This document shows, one piece after another, positions 1 to 8,718 of a stretch of 64,000 bases of DNA. Source of the stretch: Mesorhizobium ciceri biovar biserrulae WSM1271 (GTDB taxonomy: Bacteria; Pseudomonadota; Alphaproteobacteria; Rhizobiales; Rhizobiaceae); NCBI RefSeq assembly GCF_000185905.1, contig NC_014923.1, forward strand, positions 2,503,501-2,567,500, in the 5' to 3' direction. Position numbers and translations under genes: made by a program. The notes under the pieces are model-generated. The model saw nothing but the letters and a program-made list of their open reading frames with translations. It made no database searches and was not told the DNA's origin. Each line of letters opens with the position of its first letter. Position 1 is the stretch's first letter.

Positions 1-2
1 AC

Positions 3-581
3 AACCGCTCGGCGGTGCTGCCGCTGGTGACCGGTGCCCAGGCGCCAACCCTGAAAAGCCCGCGCCGCATCGACTGCGACGCCGCACTGATCGGCACCTG
101 GACCTGGCAGCCGAACCGCATCGGCCTCGACTGGTTCCTGGGCAAGGTCGTGCCGCATCTGCGGCCCGATTTCCGCATCCGCATTGCGGGCCACATGCCT
201 TCGGGCGTCGCGTCGAAGCACCCGGGTGTCGAATTTGTCGGCCGCGTGCCCGACGCGCAAGCTTTCGTGCGCGGTGCTGCCGTCATCCCGCTGATCAGCA
301 CCGCCGGCAGCGGCGTCCAGTTGAAGACCATCGAAACCTTCGAGCTCGGCCTGCCTTCGGTCGCCACCAGCCGTTCGCTGCGCGGCATCGACCACCGTCC
401 TTCCAATTGCGTCGTCACCGACGATCCCGTTGCCTTCGCCACGGCTCTCGAGGCTGCAGCGGCCGACATCCGCGACGTTGACGGCAGCGCGTTCCGGGGC
501 TCGCAGGTCAAGGCGCTCGACGCTGCCATCCGGCTCGGCCTCGAAAAGCTCGCCCCTCTCAGGCAGGAGGCGTTTGCATGA
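3..581 (+). CDS. Glycosyltransferase (GT4-like), C-terminal part, cut by window start
   Basis: The reading frame is open from the window edge, so only the last ~193 residues are seen. They resemble the nucleotide-sugar-binding half of a GT-B glycosyltransferase: a 'GTWTWQPNRIG' segment like the 'G....W.PN' start of that domain, a beta strand 'FRIRIAGH', then 'VEFVGRVPD' and a 'GSGVQLKTIETFELGLPSVAT' stretch typical of GT4 donor-site regions (G-x-K-x-x-E-x-x-x-x-G-x-P-V). It would add a sugar to a lipid-linked glycan at the inner membrane. The stop overlaps the next start as ATGA, so it is co-translated with the WecG-like gene. Donor and acceptor cannot be told from the sequence. Confidence 0.8.
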   Translation, partial: NRSAVLPLVTGAQAPTLKSPRRIDCDAALIGTWTWQPNRIGLDWFLGKVVPHLRPDFRIRIAGHMPSGVASKHPGVEFVGRVPDAQAFVRGAAVIPLISTAGSGVQLKTIETFELGLPSVATSRSLRGIDHRPSNCVVTDDPVAFATALEAAAADIRDVDGSAFRGSQVKALDAAIRLGLEKLAPLRQEAFA

Positions 582-1372
582 ACATGCATTCCGCCCGCGC
601 CGCGTTCGGGCTCGACACGCTGAAGACGATCCTTGGCATCCCGGTGGTTGCGGTCCGCTGGAACGATGCCATCGCCCTGCTGAACCGGTTGATTGCCGAG
701 CGGCGCTTCACCAAGATCAGTTTCCTCAACGCCCACAACGCCAACATCGCCTATACCGACCCGGTGTTCGCCGAAGCACTCGATGATTTCCTCATCCTGC
801 CCGACGGCATCGGCATCGATCTGGCGGCGAGGCTCCTCTACGGGGCGCCGTTTCCCGACAATCTCAATGGTACCGATTTCGTCCCGGCCTTCCTGCAGGC
901 CTCGACGACGCCGCTGACCGTCGGGCTGCTCGGCGCGACGCGCGTCAACGCCGAAGCGGCGTCGGTCAAGCTGGCGGCACTGGCCGTGCAGCACCGGTTC
1001 GTGGTGATCCATGACGGCTATTTCCCCCCTTCGCAGGAGCAGGAAATCGTCGACCGGATTGCCGCGCTTCGGCCCGACGTGCTGCTCGTGGCCATGGGCG
1101 TGCCGCGCCAGGAATTGTGGATCGAACGCCATATCGACGCGCGCCATTGCACGCTGCCGATCGCCGTCGGCGCGTTGCTTGATTTCCTGAGCGGCGCGGT
1201 GCCCCGCGCACCCTTGTGGATGCGCCGGCTGCGGCTCGAATGGCTGTTCCGGTTGGCTGTCGAGCCGGGCCGCCTGTGGCGCCGCTATGTGGTCGGCAAC
1301 CCGCTGTTCCTGCTGCGCGTCGTCAGGCAGAAATTCTCGCTTGCGCCCGAAGCCGCGGGAGATACCAAATGA
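578..1372 (+). CDS. WecG/TagA/CpsF family glycosyltransferase (GT26)
   Basis: A 264-residue protein, normal length for GT26. Family hallmarks are in order: 'FLNAHNANIAY' near residues 49-59, 'LPDGIGID' near 74-81, 'NGTDF' near 97, 'MGVPRQELWI' near 173-182, and a C-terminal 'RAPLWMRRLRLEWLFRL' amphipathic segment that anchors these enzymes to the membrane face. GT26 enzymes transfer a sugar (for example N-acetylmannosaminuronic acid or N-acetylmannosamine) onto an undecaprenyl-PP-linked acceptor. The start ATG overlaps the upstream stop by 4 bases, and the stop overlaps the next start the same way, giving a tight three-gene polysaccharide operon. The sugar used cannot be predicted. Confidence 0.9.
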   Translation: MNMHSARAAFGLDTLKTILGIPVVAVRWNDAIALLNRLIAERRFTKISFLNAHNANIAYTDPVFAEALDDFLILPDGIGIDLAARLLYGAPFPDNLNGTDFVPAFLQASTTPLTVGLLGATRVNAEAASVKLAALAVQHRFVVIHDGYFPPSQEQEIVDRIAALRPDVLLVAMGVPRQELWIERHIDARHCTLPIAVGALLDFLSGAVPRAPLWMRRLRLEWLFRLAVEPGRLWRRYVVGNPLFLLRVVRQKFSLAPEAAGDTK

Positions 1373-2292
1373 ACAGCAGGTTCGTGCCAGGTGCCGCTGT
1401 CGAGCCAAGCCCGCTCCGGCAGACACCGACGGCGGCCATCGTGACGGCAAGCTATGCGCCCGATTTCGAGCGCTGTCGCCTGCTGTGCGAGACACTTGAT
1501 CGCCATGTTTCCGGCGCGGCGCACCATTACATCCTGGTCGAGCATCGCGATGTCGGCCTGTTTCGCCAATTGGAAACCGGCCGCCGCACGGTCGTCGACG
1601 AGCGTGAATTGCTGCCGCGCTGGCTGCACGCCTTCGACGATCCGTTCAGCCTGTTTCGCCGGCGCGTCTGGCTCAGCCTGAAGACCCAGCCGCTGCGCGG
1701 CTGGCATGTGCAGCAGTTGCGCCGCATCGCCATATCAGCGCATGCATCTCAAGACGTGCTCATCTTCTGCGATTCCGATGTTGCCTTCCTGAAACCTTTT
1801 GACTGCGGCGCCTTCTGGCGCGATGGCAAGGTGCGCCTGTTCCGCCGCGACGGTGTGCTGGCGGACGAAGGTCATGAGGAGCATCGCATCTGGTCGCGCA
1901 ACGCCGGCTCGGCACTCGGCATCGACCCGTCCCGGACGTCGAACCATGACTACATCTCGACGCTGATCGCGTGGCGGCGCGACACCGTGCTGGCGATGTG
2001 CGGTGCGATCGAAAGGGTCCATGGTCGCAACTGGGTCGAGGTCGTCGGCTCGGCACGCAAATTCTCCGAATGCATGATCTACGGCCGCTATGTCGACGAT
2101 CTGCTGGACGGAGCCGGCCACTTCCACGGTTCCGAAGAGTTCTGCCGCGTGCACTGGACCGGCGAAGCGCTTTCGGATGACGAGTTCCGCCGCTTCGTTG
2201 CCGCCATGGCGCCGGAGCAGGTGGCGATCGGCATGCAATCCTTCATCGGCACCGATATCGGCCGCATCCGCCGTCTGATTGGGTTGGATTAG
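1369..2292 (+). CDS. DUF6492-type putative glycosyltransferase
   Basis: The start is set at the ATG that overlaps the upstream stop (ATGA), giving 307 residues; the frame is open further upstream but that part lies inside the GT26 gene. The N-terminal 'AAIVTASYAPDFERCRLLCETL' segment and the 'IFCDSDVAF' motif with acidic residues 135-137 look like a GT-A fold with a DxD metal site. This arrangement is seen in DUF6492 proteins of rhizobial polysaccharide clusters. No signal peptide or membrane segment is visible, so it is probably cytosolic. It would act in the same glycan pathway as its two neighbours. Assignment to DUF6492 is by recall of the pattern; the enzymatic activity is inference. Confidence 0.75.
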   Translation: MNSRFVPGAAVEPSPLRQTPTAAIVTASYAPDFERCRLLCETLDRHVSGAAHHYILVEHRDVGLFRQLETGRRTVVDERELLPRWLHAFDDPFSLFRRRVWLSLKTQPLRGWHVQQLRRIAISAHASQDVLIFCDSDVAFLKPFDCGAFWRDGKVRLFRRDGVLADEGHEEHRIWSRNAGSALGIDPSRTSNHDYISTLIAWRRDTVLAMCGAIERVHGRNWVEVVGSARKFSECMIYGRYVDDLLDGAGHFHGSEEFCRVHWTGEALSDDEFRRFVAAMAPEQVAIGMQSFIGTDIGRIRRLIGLD

Positions 2293-2356
2293 ATCATCCC
2301 GAAAAGCGGAAACCGGTTTTCTCGGACAAACGATTTCCGTTTGTCCAGAAGTCATG
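2293..2356. repeat. Palindromic intergenic repeat (RIME-like)
   Basis: Right after the stop codon, the gap to the convergent flippase gene holds a 'GAAAAGCGGAAACCGGTTTTC' block followed by a perfect 9-bp inverted repeat, GGACAAACG (2324-2332) and CGTTTGTCC (2338-2346), with a 5-nt loop. Elements of this look are common between genes in Rhizobiaceae and Mesorhizobium. A second short hairpin, AAAGCCC/GGGCTTT (2367-2385), sits over the flippase stop codon and may end transcription. That the block is a genome-wide repeat is from memory, not shown here. Confidence 0.5.
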
Positions 2357-2372
2357 CACAAATGAGAAAGCC

Positions 2373-3668
2373 CTATACGGGCTTTGCCGGCTTGCGCATC
2401 GCCGAATAGGTGAGCAGCGTCGAGGCGAGATACAGAAGCAGGAAGACGACATTGAGCGACAGCACCAGCTTCGGCGTGTCGAGGATGGTCGTCAGCACAT
2501 AAGTCAGCAACAGCGCCTTCAATCCGGCGAGCAGGCCGAGATTGAGCGCCCGCACCAGCGTTTGGCCGCGTGCGAACAAAAGCTCGGCCTGGTATTCGAC
2601 AAGATTGCGCAATCCCGGCACGCAGATTGCCAGCACCACCAGCGGGGCAGCCTCGGCGACATTCTTGCCGAGTGCATTGGGGAAGAAATGCAGCACGATG
2701 CCAAGTGTCAGCAGCGCCAGCGTCGAAACCGCGAACACACCGCCTTCGATGCCGCTCTTGACCGCCAGACGCGACAACAGTTCCGGCGCGCGCATCATGC
2801 GCTGCACCAGCATCATCGAGAAGGTGCGGATCGGAATGGCCGTCAGGTCGACCAGCCGCATGATGATGGCGTAGATGCCGGCCAGATGCGGGCCGCCGAT
2901 CGCCAGCACGAGCAGCTTGTCGAACTCCATCTGCAGGTAGAACAGCACTTCGGCGCCGGCCACATAGATGGAATCGGCCAATCGCCTGAGATAAAGCTCG
3001 ACGCGCAGCCGCAGCCTCTGGCGCGGGTAGAAGAAGCCGAAGGCGATCAGCAGCGAGGCGGCATTGGCGCCGATATAGAACCAGGACCATATCCAGACGC
3101 TGTGTTGCGCTGAGAACATGAACAGCACCGCGCCGAGCGCCCGCAGCGCGGTCGCCAGGATGGCCAGCAGCGCGGCGCGGCCGAACTTGCCCAGGCCGTT
3201 GTTGACGATCAGCGCCACCTCCACCGGCCGCCACAACAGCGCTTCGGCAAAGACGATTGCCGCAAACACCGACAGCGGCACGGTGTCGGCAAAGAAAAGC
3301 AGATAGACGCCGAACGAGGCAGCGGCCAGCAGCGGCAGCGACAGCACGCCGAGCAACAGGAAGCCGGCGGAAAAGGTGCCGATCAGATTGGGACGGATGG
3401 TGGCGGTGCGGTAAAGCGCCGAGATGAACCCAAAGGCGAGGATGCGCGACAGCATGACGCCGGCCGCCGACGCGGTGGCGAACATGCCGAATTCGGATAT
3501 CGACAGCGTGTTGGCCAGCGCGATGAAATAGGCCAGCGAAAACACCAGTCGCCCACCGGCACCGCTGATCGCTGAGAAATAGTCGCGAAGCAGCCCCCGT
3601 CGTTCGGCCAAAAAGCTGCCGATCCGGGCGAGGGGCCGCCTTTGCGGTATGTCACTGGCCTGCGTCAT
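2373..3668 (-). CDS. Polysaccharide flippase / Wzx-like lipid-glycan exporter
   Basis: A 431-residue, very hydrophobic protein with about 12 predicted membrane spans, beginning with a short cytosolic basic stretch (residues 1-30) and a first span near 'GGRLVFSLAYFIALANTLS'. Arg/Lys-rich loops such as 'YPRQRLRLRVELYLRRLADS' separate the spans. Length and pattern fit the MOP-superfamily exporters (Wzx/PST) that flip undecaprenyl-PP-linked glycans across the inner membrane. It is convergent with the glycosyltransferase operon and divergent from the Wzz-like gene, so it forms its own unit within the polysaccharide locus. Which glycan it moves is not known. Confidence 0.8.
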   Translation of the reverse strand: MTQASDIPQRRPLARIGSFLAERRGLLRDYFSAISGAGGRLVFSLAYFIALANTLSISEFGMFATASAAGVMLSRILAFGFISALYRTATIRPNLIGTFSAGFLLLGVLSLPLLAAASFGVYLLFFADTVPLSVFAAIVFAEALLWRPVEVALIVNNGLGKFGRAALLAILATALRALGAVLFMFSAQHSVWIWSWFYIGANAASLLIAFGFFYPRQRLRLRVELYLRRLADSIYVAGAEVLFYLQMEFDKLLVLAIGGPHLAGIYAIIMRLVDLTAIPIRTFSMMLVQRMMRAPELLSRLAVKSGIEGGVFAVSTLALLTLGIVLHFFPNALGKNVAEAAPLVVLAICVPGLRNLVEYQAELLFARGQTLVRALNLGLLAGLKALLLTYVLTTILDTPKLVLSLNVVFLLLYLASTLLTYSAMRKPAKPV

Positions 3669-3866
3669 GTCTCAAGGAGAGCCTAGGCCGGAAAACTTAA
3701 CGTGCCGTTCTGGCGGCTGGGCTTGTGTCGAAAATAGATGCAACCGAAACGAGAAACCGACGCTTCGGCGCGGGAAAATTAACCTTTTGTTTTCCATGCC
3801 TGTTTAGCGTGGCTTAACGAATGGCCAATCTCCGTTCGCAGGTCGCCAAGGGTAAAGTTCCAGACG

Positions 3867-6410
3867 ATGGTCGACAGGGAAAACCGCGAAGACTGGAAGC
3901 GCGAGCGCTCGTTGCTGGCGCTGGGCCAGGCTGTGCGTGGCGACGAACCCGACGCGTCGCTGGTCTCGATCGGCGACCGGGCAGACCCGTCATGGCGCGA
4001 GGACGCCGCCACGCGTCATCGCCTCGCCCGCTCGCAGCGCGAGGCGCGCAACCCGAAACTGTCGGGGGATCCGGTCGCGGCCGACGGGGATCATGAGCAA
4101 GCTTACCGCGCGCAAACCACGCCACGGACACAGCCCGGTGCCGCCGAAACCGCTGGCGCACGTCGCGCCGATCATACATCGGAACCTTACGCTGCAGGCG
4201 ACGCGTCGTTATCCCGAAACGACGGCACGGACAGCCAGCAGTGGAAGCCGCTGATCGATCCGATGCAGGTGGTGCGCGGTGTCGGCAAGTCGAAGCTGCT
4301 GATCGTGACGACGACACTGCTGGGCGCCGCGCTCGGCATCACCATTGCGCTGTCGACGCCAAAGAAATATGAGGCCACCACCGAACTGATCGTCGACCCG
4401 CGCGACCTGAAGCTCACCGACCGCGATCTCACCCAGTCGGTCGTCGCTTCCGACGCCACGCTGGCCATCGTCGAGAACCAGGTTCGGGTGCTGACATCAG
4501 GCACTGTTCTCAACAAGGTCGTCGACAAGCTCAATCTGGTCAACGACCCGGAATTCAATGGGCAAGGCGGCGGCGGCCTCAGCGTCATGTCGCTCATTCG
4601 CTCCATCCTGTCCCGCAATGATGGGCCGGGGGGTGTCGACGACAGCCGTCGCCGCGCGCTTGCTGTCGGCAATCTGGCTGAGAGCCTTTCGGTCGAGCGC
4701 GGCGGCAAGACCTTCGTCATCACCGTCAGCGCCACCACGCAGAATGGCGAAAAATCGGCCCTCATCGCCAACACGATGACGGATGTCTTCCTGCAGACTT
4801 TCGGCCAGATACAGTCGGACACCGCAGGCCGCGCCACCGACGAACTGACGGCCAGGCTTGACGAGTTGCGCAAGGGCGTCGAGGCAGCCGAGCGCAAGGT
4901 CGAGGATTTCAGGGCCACGCACGATCTCGTTGACGCGCAGGGCCATCTCATCAGCGACGATGAGATGCTGAAACTCAACGAGCAGCTGTCGGTCGCGCGC
5001 GCCCGGACCCTAGAACTCAACGCCCGGGCGGCCTCGGCGCGTTCGGTCGACGTCAATTCGGTTCTCACCGGCACCTTGCCGGAGGAGATCAACTCCAACA
5101 CGATGAGCGATCTGCGTTCGCAATATGCGTCGCTCAAGCAGGAAGCTGACCGCGCCGCCATCCGGCTCGGCCCGCGTCACCCCGAACTCCAGGCGATCAA
5201 TGCCCAGATTGCCGGCGCACGCGACCGCATCGCCTCGGAGCTGCGCCGCATCGGCTCGTCGCTGCAGGTCGACCTCAAGCGCGCCGTCCAACTCGAACAG
5301 GATCTTGCCTCTCGCCTGGCGCAGCTGAAGGTCCGCAGCGGCGACGTCAACAGCGACCTCGTGTCGATGCGCGAACTGGAGCGCGAGGCGACCGCCAAGC
5401 GTTCCGTCTACGAACAGTACCTGCTGCGCGCCAAGGAGACCGGCGAGCAGAAGGACATCAACACCGCCAACATCAATGTGATCTCGAAGGCCTTCGCGCC
5501 GCTCGAGCCGAACGGGCCGTCGCGGGTCGTGGTCGCGCTCGCCGGCCTGTTGCTGGGTTTCGCCTCCGGCATTGGCCTCGGAGCCATGCGTGGCGCCTAT
5601 GAGAGCCTGCGTGACACCGCCAATTCGCGCTCGCGTCGCGACCATGGCACGGACGAACGCCGGACGCCTTACGAAGACAAGGCATATCGGGCAGCGCCGC
5701 CGCCGGCGCCGCCATTACCACCAGCGCCGCAGCCATCGACACCCCCGCCTGCATCACCACCGCCGGCCGTGCCACCGCCTGTCCAGCAAGCCGAGGCCTC
5801 GCCGGCAGAAAGTCCCGGCCGGATCGGTGCCTTGCTGTCGAGGCTGCACAAGTCCGTCTCCCGCAGGCCATCCCGGGAGGAGCCGTTCGATACCGTCGAA
5901 TGGGCCTCTGCCGAAAACGGGGAGCCAACGCAGGATCCGCAATACCGCGCCTATCCCCGGCCGGCGCCGGCCTTCGAGCCCCGGCAGGCGGCCGCGACAG
6001 CATACCCGGCACCACCTTTCCAGCCCGGCGGCCATCCGCAGCAGACGGCGCAGCCGCCACTGCCGCCTCCCATGATGACGCAGCGGCCATATTCCGGGCC
6101 GCAGCTCTATCCCTACGCGCAGCCATTGGGCTACGCGCAGCAGCCGGGCTATCCCTATCCGCGTTCGATGCCGGCCGCCAATGCCGGGCAGCAGTCCGAT
6201 CCGGCTCAGCCCGCTTCCGAGTCTTATCCACAGCCGCCCGTCGCGCAGCAGCAGGCGCCTCAGCCTCATCAGCGATCTGCGGAGCCGTCGCGGGCCGTGG
6301 AGGATGCCGAGCAGCAAGCGCCAATCGAGGAAATCCGCGCCAGCCTGCGCGAATTCCGCGAAGCGGTTCGCGAACTGACCGAGAGCCGCACGCGCCGCCG
6401 CTACTTCTGA
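3867..6410 (+). CDS. Wzz/GumC-type polysaccharide co-polymerase without kinase domain
   Basis: An 847-residue protein. Residues 1-140 are polar, Arg-rich and probably disordered; a membrane span follows at about 143-163, then a Wzz-type segment ('YEATTELIVDPRDLKL'), a long periplasmic part rich in heptad-like helices (about 320-540), and a second span at about 554-575. Instead of the Wzc/ExoP tyrosine kinase, the C-terminus carries a Pro/Gln/Ala/Tyr-rich tail (about 610-800) ending in a helix 'EEIRASLREFREAVREL'. Such proteins set chain length and help export of surface polysaccharides. The start has only a weak ribosome site, and a later start just before the first span cannot be excluded. 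Confidence 0.85.
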   Translation: MVDRENREDWKRERSLLALGQAVRGDEPDASLVSIGDRADPSWREDAATRHRLARSQREARNPKLSGDPVAADGDHEQAYRAQTTPRTQPGAAETAGARRADHTSEPYAAGDASLSRNDGTDSQQWKPLIDPMQVVRGVGKSKLLIVTTTLLGAALGITIALSTPKKYEATTELIVDPRDLKLTDRDLTQSVVASDATLAIVENQVRVLTSGTVLNKVVDKLNLVNDPEFNGQGGGGLSVMSLIRSILSRNDGPGGVDDSRRRALAVGNLAESLSVERGGKTFVITVSATTQNGEKSALIANTMTDVFLQTFGQIQSDTAGRATDELTARLDELRKGVEAAERKVEDFRATHDLVDAQGHLISDDEMLKLNEQLSVARARTLELNARAASARSVDVNSVLTGTLPEEINSNTMSDLRSQYASLKQEADRAAIRLGPRHPELQAINAQIAGARDRIASELRRIGSSLQVDLKRAVQLEQDLASRLAQLKVRSGDVNSDLVSMRELEREATAKRSVYEQYLLRAKETGEQKDINTANINVISKAFAPLEPNGPSRVVVALAGLLLGFASGIGLGAMRGAYESLRDTANSRSRRDHGTDERRTPYEDKAYRAAPPPAPPLPPAPQPSTPPPASPPPAVPPPVQQAEASPAESPGRIGALLSRLHKSVSRRPSREEPFDTVEWASAENGEPTQDPQYRAYPRPAPAFEPRQAAATAYPAPPFQPGGHPQQTAQPPLPPPMMTQRPYSGPQLYPYAQPLGYAQQPGYPYPRSMPAANAGQQSDPAQPASESYPQPPVAQQQAPQPHQRSAEPSRAVEDAEQQAPIEEIRASLREFREAVRELTESRTRRRYF

Positions 6411-6534
6411 GCCACAAAAATCTGCGCGGTGCCGTACAAAAACATGCCGGTTTCGCGTAAACGGCATGGGACGGCGCTTTGGCGGGATTGCATGTTGGAT
6501 TTTTCGTGAAGATGCCACGCTGTGAAAGATCGAA

Positions 6535-6564
6535 AAGCGCGTCGCTTCCGGAAGCGACGCGCTT
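6535..6564. promoter_or_regulatory. 30-bp perfect palindrome upstream of folD
   Basis: Bases 6535-6549 are exactly repeated inverted in 6550-6564, so the 30-nt block is a perfect palindrome ending 26 nt before the folD start. There is no T-run after it on either strand, so it is not a standard intrinsic terminator. It may separate the Wzz-like gene from folD or bind a dimeric protein. A looser hairpin (CATGCCG...CGGCATG) lies at about 6441-6468. Confidence 0.5.
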
Positions 6565-6590
6565 GGGCATTCTGGTGTTGAGGGTGGTCC

Positions 6591-7490
6591 ATGGCTGAAG
6601 TGATTGATGGCAAGAGCGTTGCCGGGGACGTTGTGGGGACGGTCAAGACCCTGACGGCTGAACTTGTCGCCAAGGGCAAGGCCAAGCCCGGTCTTGCCGT
6701 GGTCATCGTCGGCGAGGATCCGGCCAGCCAGGTCTATGTCGCGTCCAAGTCGCGCACCGCCAAGGAATGCGGCTTTCATTCCGTCCAGCATACGCTGCCG
6801 GCCGAAACCTCCGAAGAGGCATTGCTGAAGATCATCGGCGACCTCAACGCCGATCCGGCCATCAATGGCATTCTCGTGCAGCTTCCGCTGCCGGCCCACA
6901 TTGACGCCGGCAAGATCATCCAGACCATAGCGCCGGAAAAGGATGTCGACGGCTTCCACTTCATCAATGTCGGCAAGCTCGGCACCGGTGAACTCGAAAC
7001 AGCGTTCGTGCCTTGCACGCCGGCCGGCTCGATGCTTCTGATCGAGCGGGTGCGCGGCAAGGACCTGTCCGGCCTCAACGCCGTCGTCGTCGGCCGCTCC
7101 AACATCGTCGGCAAGCCGATGGCCAACCTGCTGCTTGCCGCCAACTGCACCGTCACCATCGCCCACAGCCGCACCAGGGATCTGCCGGCCTTGGCCCGCA
7201 CCGCCGATATCCTTGTCGCGGCCGTCGGCAGGCCGGAGATGATCAGGGGTGATTGGGTGAAGCCAGGCGCCACCGTCATCGATGTCGGCATCAACCGCAT
7301 CCCGGCGCCGGAAAAGGGCGAGGGCAAGTCCCGCCTCGTCGGCGATGTCGCCTATGCCGAAGCGGCCAGGGCCGCCAGCGCCATCACACCGGTGCCCGGC
7401 GGTGTCGGCCCCATGACCATTGCCATGCTGATGGCCAATACGTTAGCCTCCGCCTACCTTGCGGCCGGATTGAAACGGCCGTCCTTCTGA
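6591..7490 (+). CDS. folD: Bifunctional methylenetetrahydrofolate dehydrogenase / methenyltetrahydrofolate cyclohydrolase
   Basis: A 299-residue cytosolic enzyme, typical FolD length. It oxidises 5,10-methylene-THF to 5,10-methenyl-THF with NADP and hydrolyses that to 10-formyl-THF, supplying one-carbon units. Signature features: the YxxxK active site (Y49, K53 in 'YVASK'), 'PCTPAG', the Rossmann motif 'GRSNIVGKP', 'DVGINR' and the C-terminal '[11 protein letters not shown]'. The start ATG is preceded by a GAGGGTGG ribosome site. It is followed after 56 nt by a GlxA-type regulator on the same strand. Confidence 0.97.
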   Translation: MAEVIDGKSVAGDVVGTVKTLTAELVAKGKAKPGLAVVIVGEDPASQVYVASKSRTAKECGFHSVQHTLPAETSEEALLKIIGDLNADPAINGILVQLPLPAHIDAGKIIQTIAPEKDVDGFHFINVGKLGTGELETAFVPCTPAGSMLLIERVRGKDLSGLNAVVVGRSNIVGKPMANLLLAANCTVTIAHSRTRDLPALARTADILVAAVGRPEMIRGDWVKPGATVIDVGINRIPAPEKGEGKSRLVGDVAYAEAARAASAITPVPGGVGPMTIAMLMANTLASAYLAAGLKRPSF

Positions 7491-7546
7491 CCCGCCAGAA
7501 AGCTGCAGCTTTGCCGAACCCCAGTGTTCCCTCAGAACGGCCGGTC

Positions 7547-8509
7547 ATGACTGACCCCGTTCAAGGCGGCCGGCAGTTCGCATTCCTGCTGGTAGACAAG
7601 TTCTCCATGTTCTCGCTGGCTGCCGCGATCGATACGTTCCGGTCGGCGAACCGGTTGCTTGGCCGCGACTTCTACGGTTGGACCACGGTGTCGGCCGATG
7701 GCGATCCGGTGATGGCTTCCAATGGCCTGCCGCTCAAGATCGACTACGCCGTTGCCGACCTGCCGCCGGTCGATATCCTTTTCGTCTCGGTCGGGCTGAC
7801 GACCGAATTCCCCGGCAAGAGCAAGGTGCTGGCGGCTTTGCGAAGCTGGGGCCGGCGCGGCAATGCGCTGGGCGCCCTGTCGGTCGGGTCCTACCTGCTG
7901 GCCGAGGCCGGCCAGCTCGAAGGCTATCGCTGCACCATCCATTGGGAAAACCGTGCCGGCTTCGTCGAGCGATTCCCCGACATCAACTGCACCGGCAACG
8001 TCTTCGAGATCGATCGCAAGCGCTACACCTGTGCCGGCGGCACCACTTCGATCGACCTGATGCTGGAGATCGTGCGCGGCGATTTCGGCTCGAACCTGGC
8101 CAATGGCGTCGCCAACCAGTTCCAGCACGAACGCATCCGCTCGGCCGGCGACCGTCAGCGCGTCGGACCCGAACGCGACCTGACCGGCAAGTCGGAGAAG
8201 CTCAGGCGCATCGTCGAACTGATGGCCGACCACCTCGACGAGCCGCTTTCGGCGGTACAGCTGGCCAAATCCGCCGGCCTTTCGGTGCGCCAGGTCGAGC
8301 GCCTGTTCCTGCGCCATCTCAGCGTCACGCCCGGCCGTTACTATATGCGATTGCGGCTGGAGCGGGCGCGCGAACTGCTGCGCCAGACCAACATGCCGAT
8401 CCTCGACGTGGCGATCGCGACGGGCTTCACCTCGCATTCCTACTTCGCCCAGAGCTACCGGCTGCAATTCGGCAGGCCGCCTTCGGAAGAACGCCGCACG
8501 ACTTACTAA
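7547..8509 (+). CDS. GlxA-family transcriptional regulator (DJ-1/PfpI + AraC HTH)
   Basis: The start is set at the ATG giving 320 residues; the open frame extends upstream but only across the end of folD in another frame. The N-terminal ~190 residues form a DJ-1/PfpI-like domain ('FAFLLVDKFSMFSLAAAID', 'GALSVGSYLLAEAG', 'IHWENRAGF'), and the C-terminal ~100 residues hold the AraC/XylS double HTH ('LSVRQVERLFLRHLSVTPGRYYMRLRL', 'IATGFTSHSYFAQSYRLQFGRPPSEER'). Relatives regulate arginine, glycine-betaine/carnitine or other nitrogenous compounds and usually activate transcription. The ligand is unknown. No divergent target gene is adjacent; its place behind folD may be incidental. Confidence 0.88.
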   Translation: MTDPVQGGRQFAFLLVDKFSMFSLAAAIDTFRSANRLLGRDFYGWTTVSADGDPVMASNGLPLKIDYAVADLPPVDILFVSVGLTTEFPGKSKVLAALRSWGRRGNALGALSVGSYLLAEAGQLEGYRCTIHWENRAGFVERFPDINCTGNVFEIDRKRYTCAGGTTSIDLMLEIVRGDFGSNLANGVANQFQHERIRSAGDRQRVGPERDLTGKSEKLRRIVELMADHLDEPLSAVQLAKSAGLSVRQVERLFLRHLSVTPGRYYMRLRLERARELLRQTNMPILDVAIATGFTSHSYFAQSYRLQFGRPPSEERRTTY

Positions 8510-8629
8510 GCTGGTTTTCGTTTTTGTTGAAAGTTCGGCATTCGGCCCCGGCGCATCGGGCCAAGGCCATGAATTCGGGTTAATGGGTTCTTTCGGGGCC
8601 TTCGCCGCGCGTAAGCTGACGGGCGAATC

Positions 8630-8682
8630 AAACGAAAAAACCCGCCTATTGCGGCGGGTCACCGGCGCAAATCAGCACCATA
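8630..8682 (-). ncRNA. Candidate very short minus-strand RNA with own promoter and terminator
   Basis: On the minus strand a TTGACA box (8718-8713) is followed 17-18 nt later by a GTACATA -10-like box (8695-8689). About 25 nt below the likely start site comes a 7-bp GC hairpin (8659-8653 with 8646-8640) and a run of six T on that strand (from 8640 down to 8635). No minus-strand protein gene lies in this region, so the two signals together suggest an independent RNA of only ~50 nt, or the leader of something lost. Both signals are read directly; the transcript is inference. Confidence 0.4.
8635..8659 (-). terminator. Intrinsic terminator, minus strand
   Basis: Stem ACCCGCC (8640-8646) pairs with GGCGGGT (8653-8659) across a 6-nt loop. 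The A-run at 8635-8640 becomes a U-run on a minus-strand transcript, so the terminator works leftward. It may also help end GlxA-gene transcription from the other side. Confidence 0.6.
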
Positions 8683-8688
8683 GCCAAA

Positions 8689-8718
8689 TATGTACCTTAG
8701 CTGAGGTCATGGTGTCAA
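8689..8718 (-). promoter_or_regulatory. Sigma-70-like promoter for the minus-strand RNA
   Basis: Reading the minus strand, TTGACA at 8718-8713 and TACATA at 8694-8689 are 18 nt apart (17 if GTACAT is taken as the -10). This is a strong -35 with a moderate -10 by alphaproteobacterial standards, and it points away from the VWA gene. Confidence 0.4.

Noticed and set aside
1735..3234. 499-codon minus-strand frame
   Set aside because: It spans two real genes (flippase and DUF6492 gene) in the wrong frame or strand and matches no protein.
5473..7166. Long minus-strand frames opposite the Wzz-like and folD genes
   Set aside because: High-GC antisense shadows, rich in Arg/Ala, without starts or motifs.
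7253..7546. N-terminal extension of the GlxA-type regulator
   Set aside because: These codons overlap folD in another frame; the regulator's DJ-1 domain begins only after the ATG at 7547.
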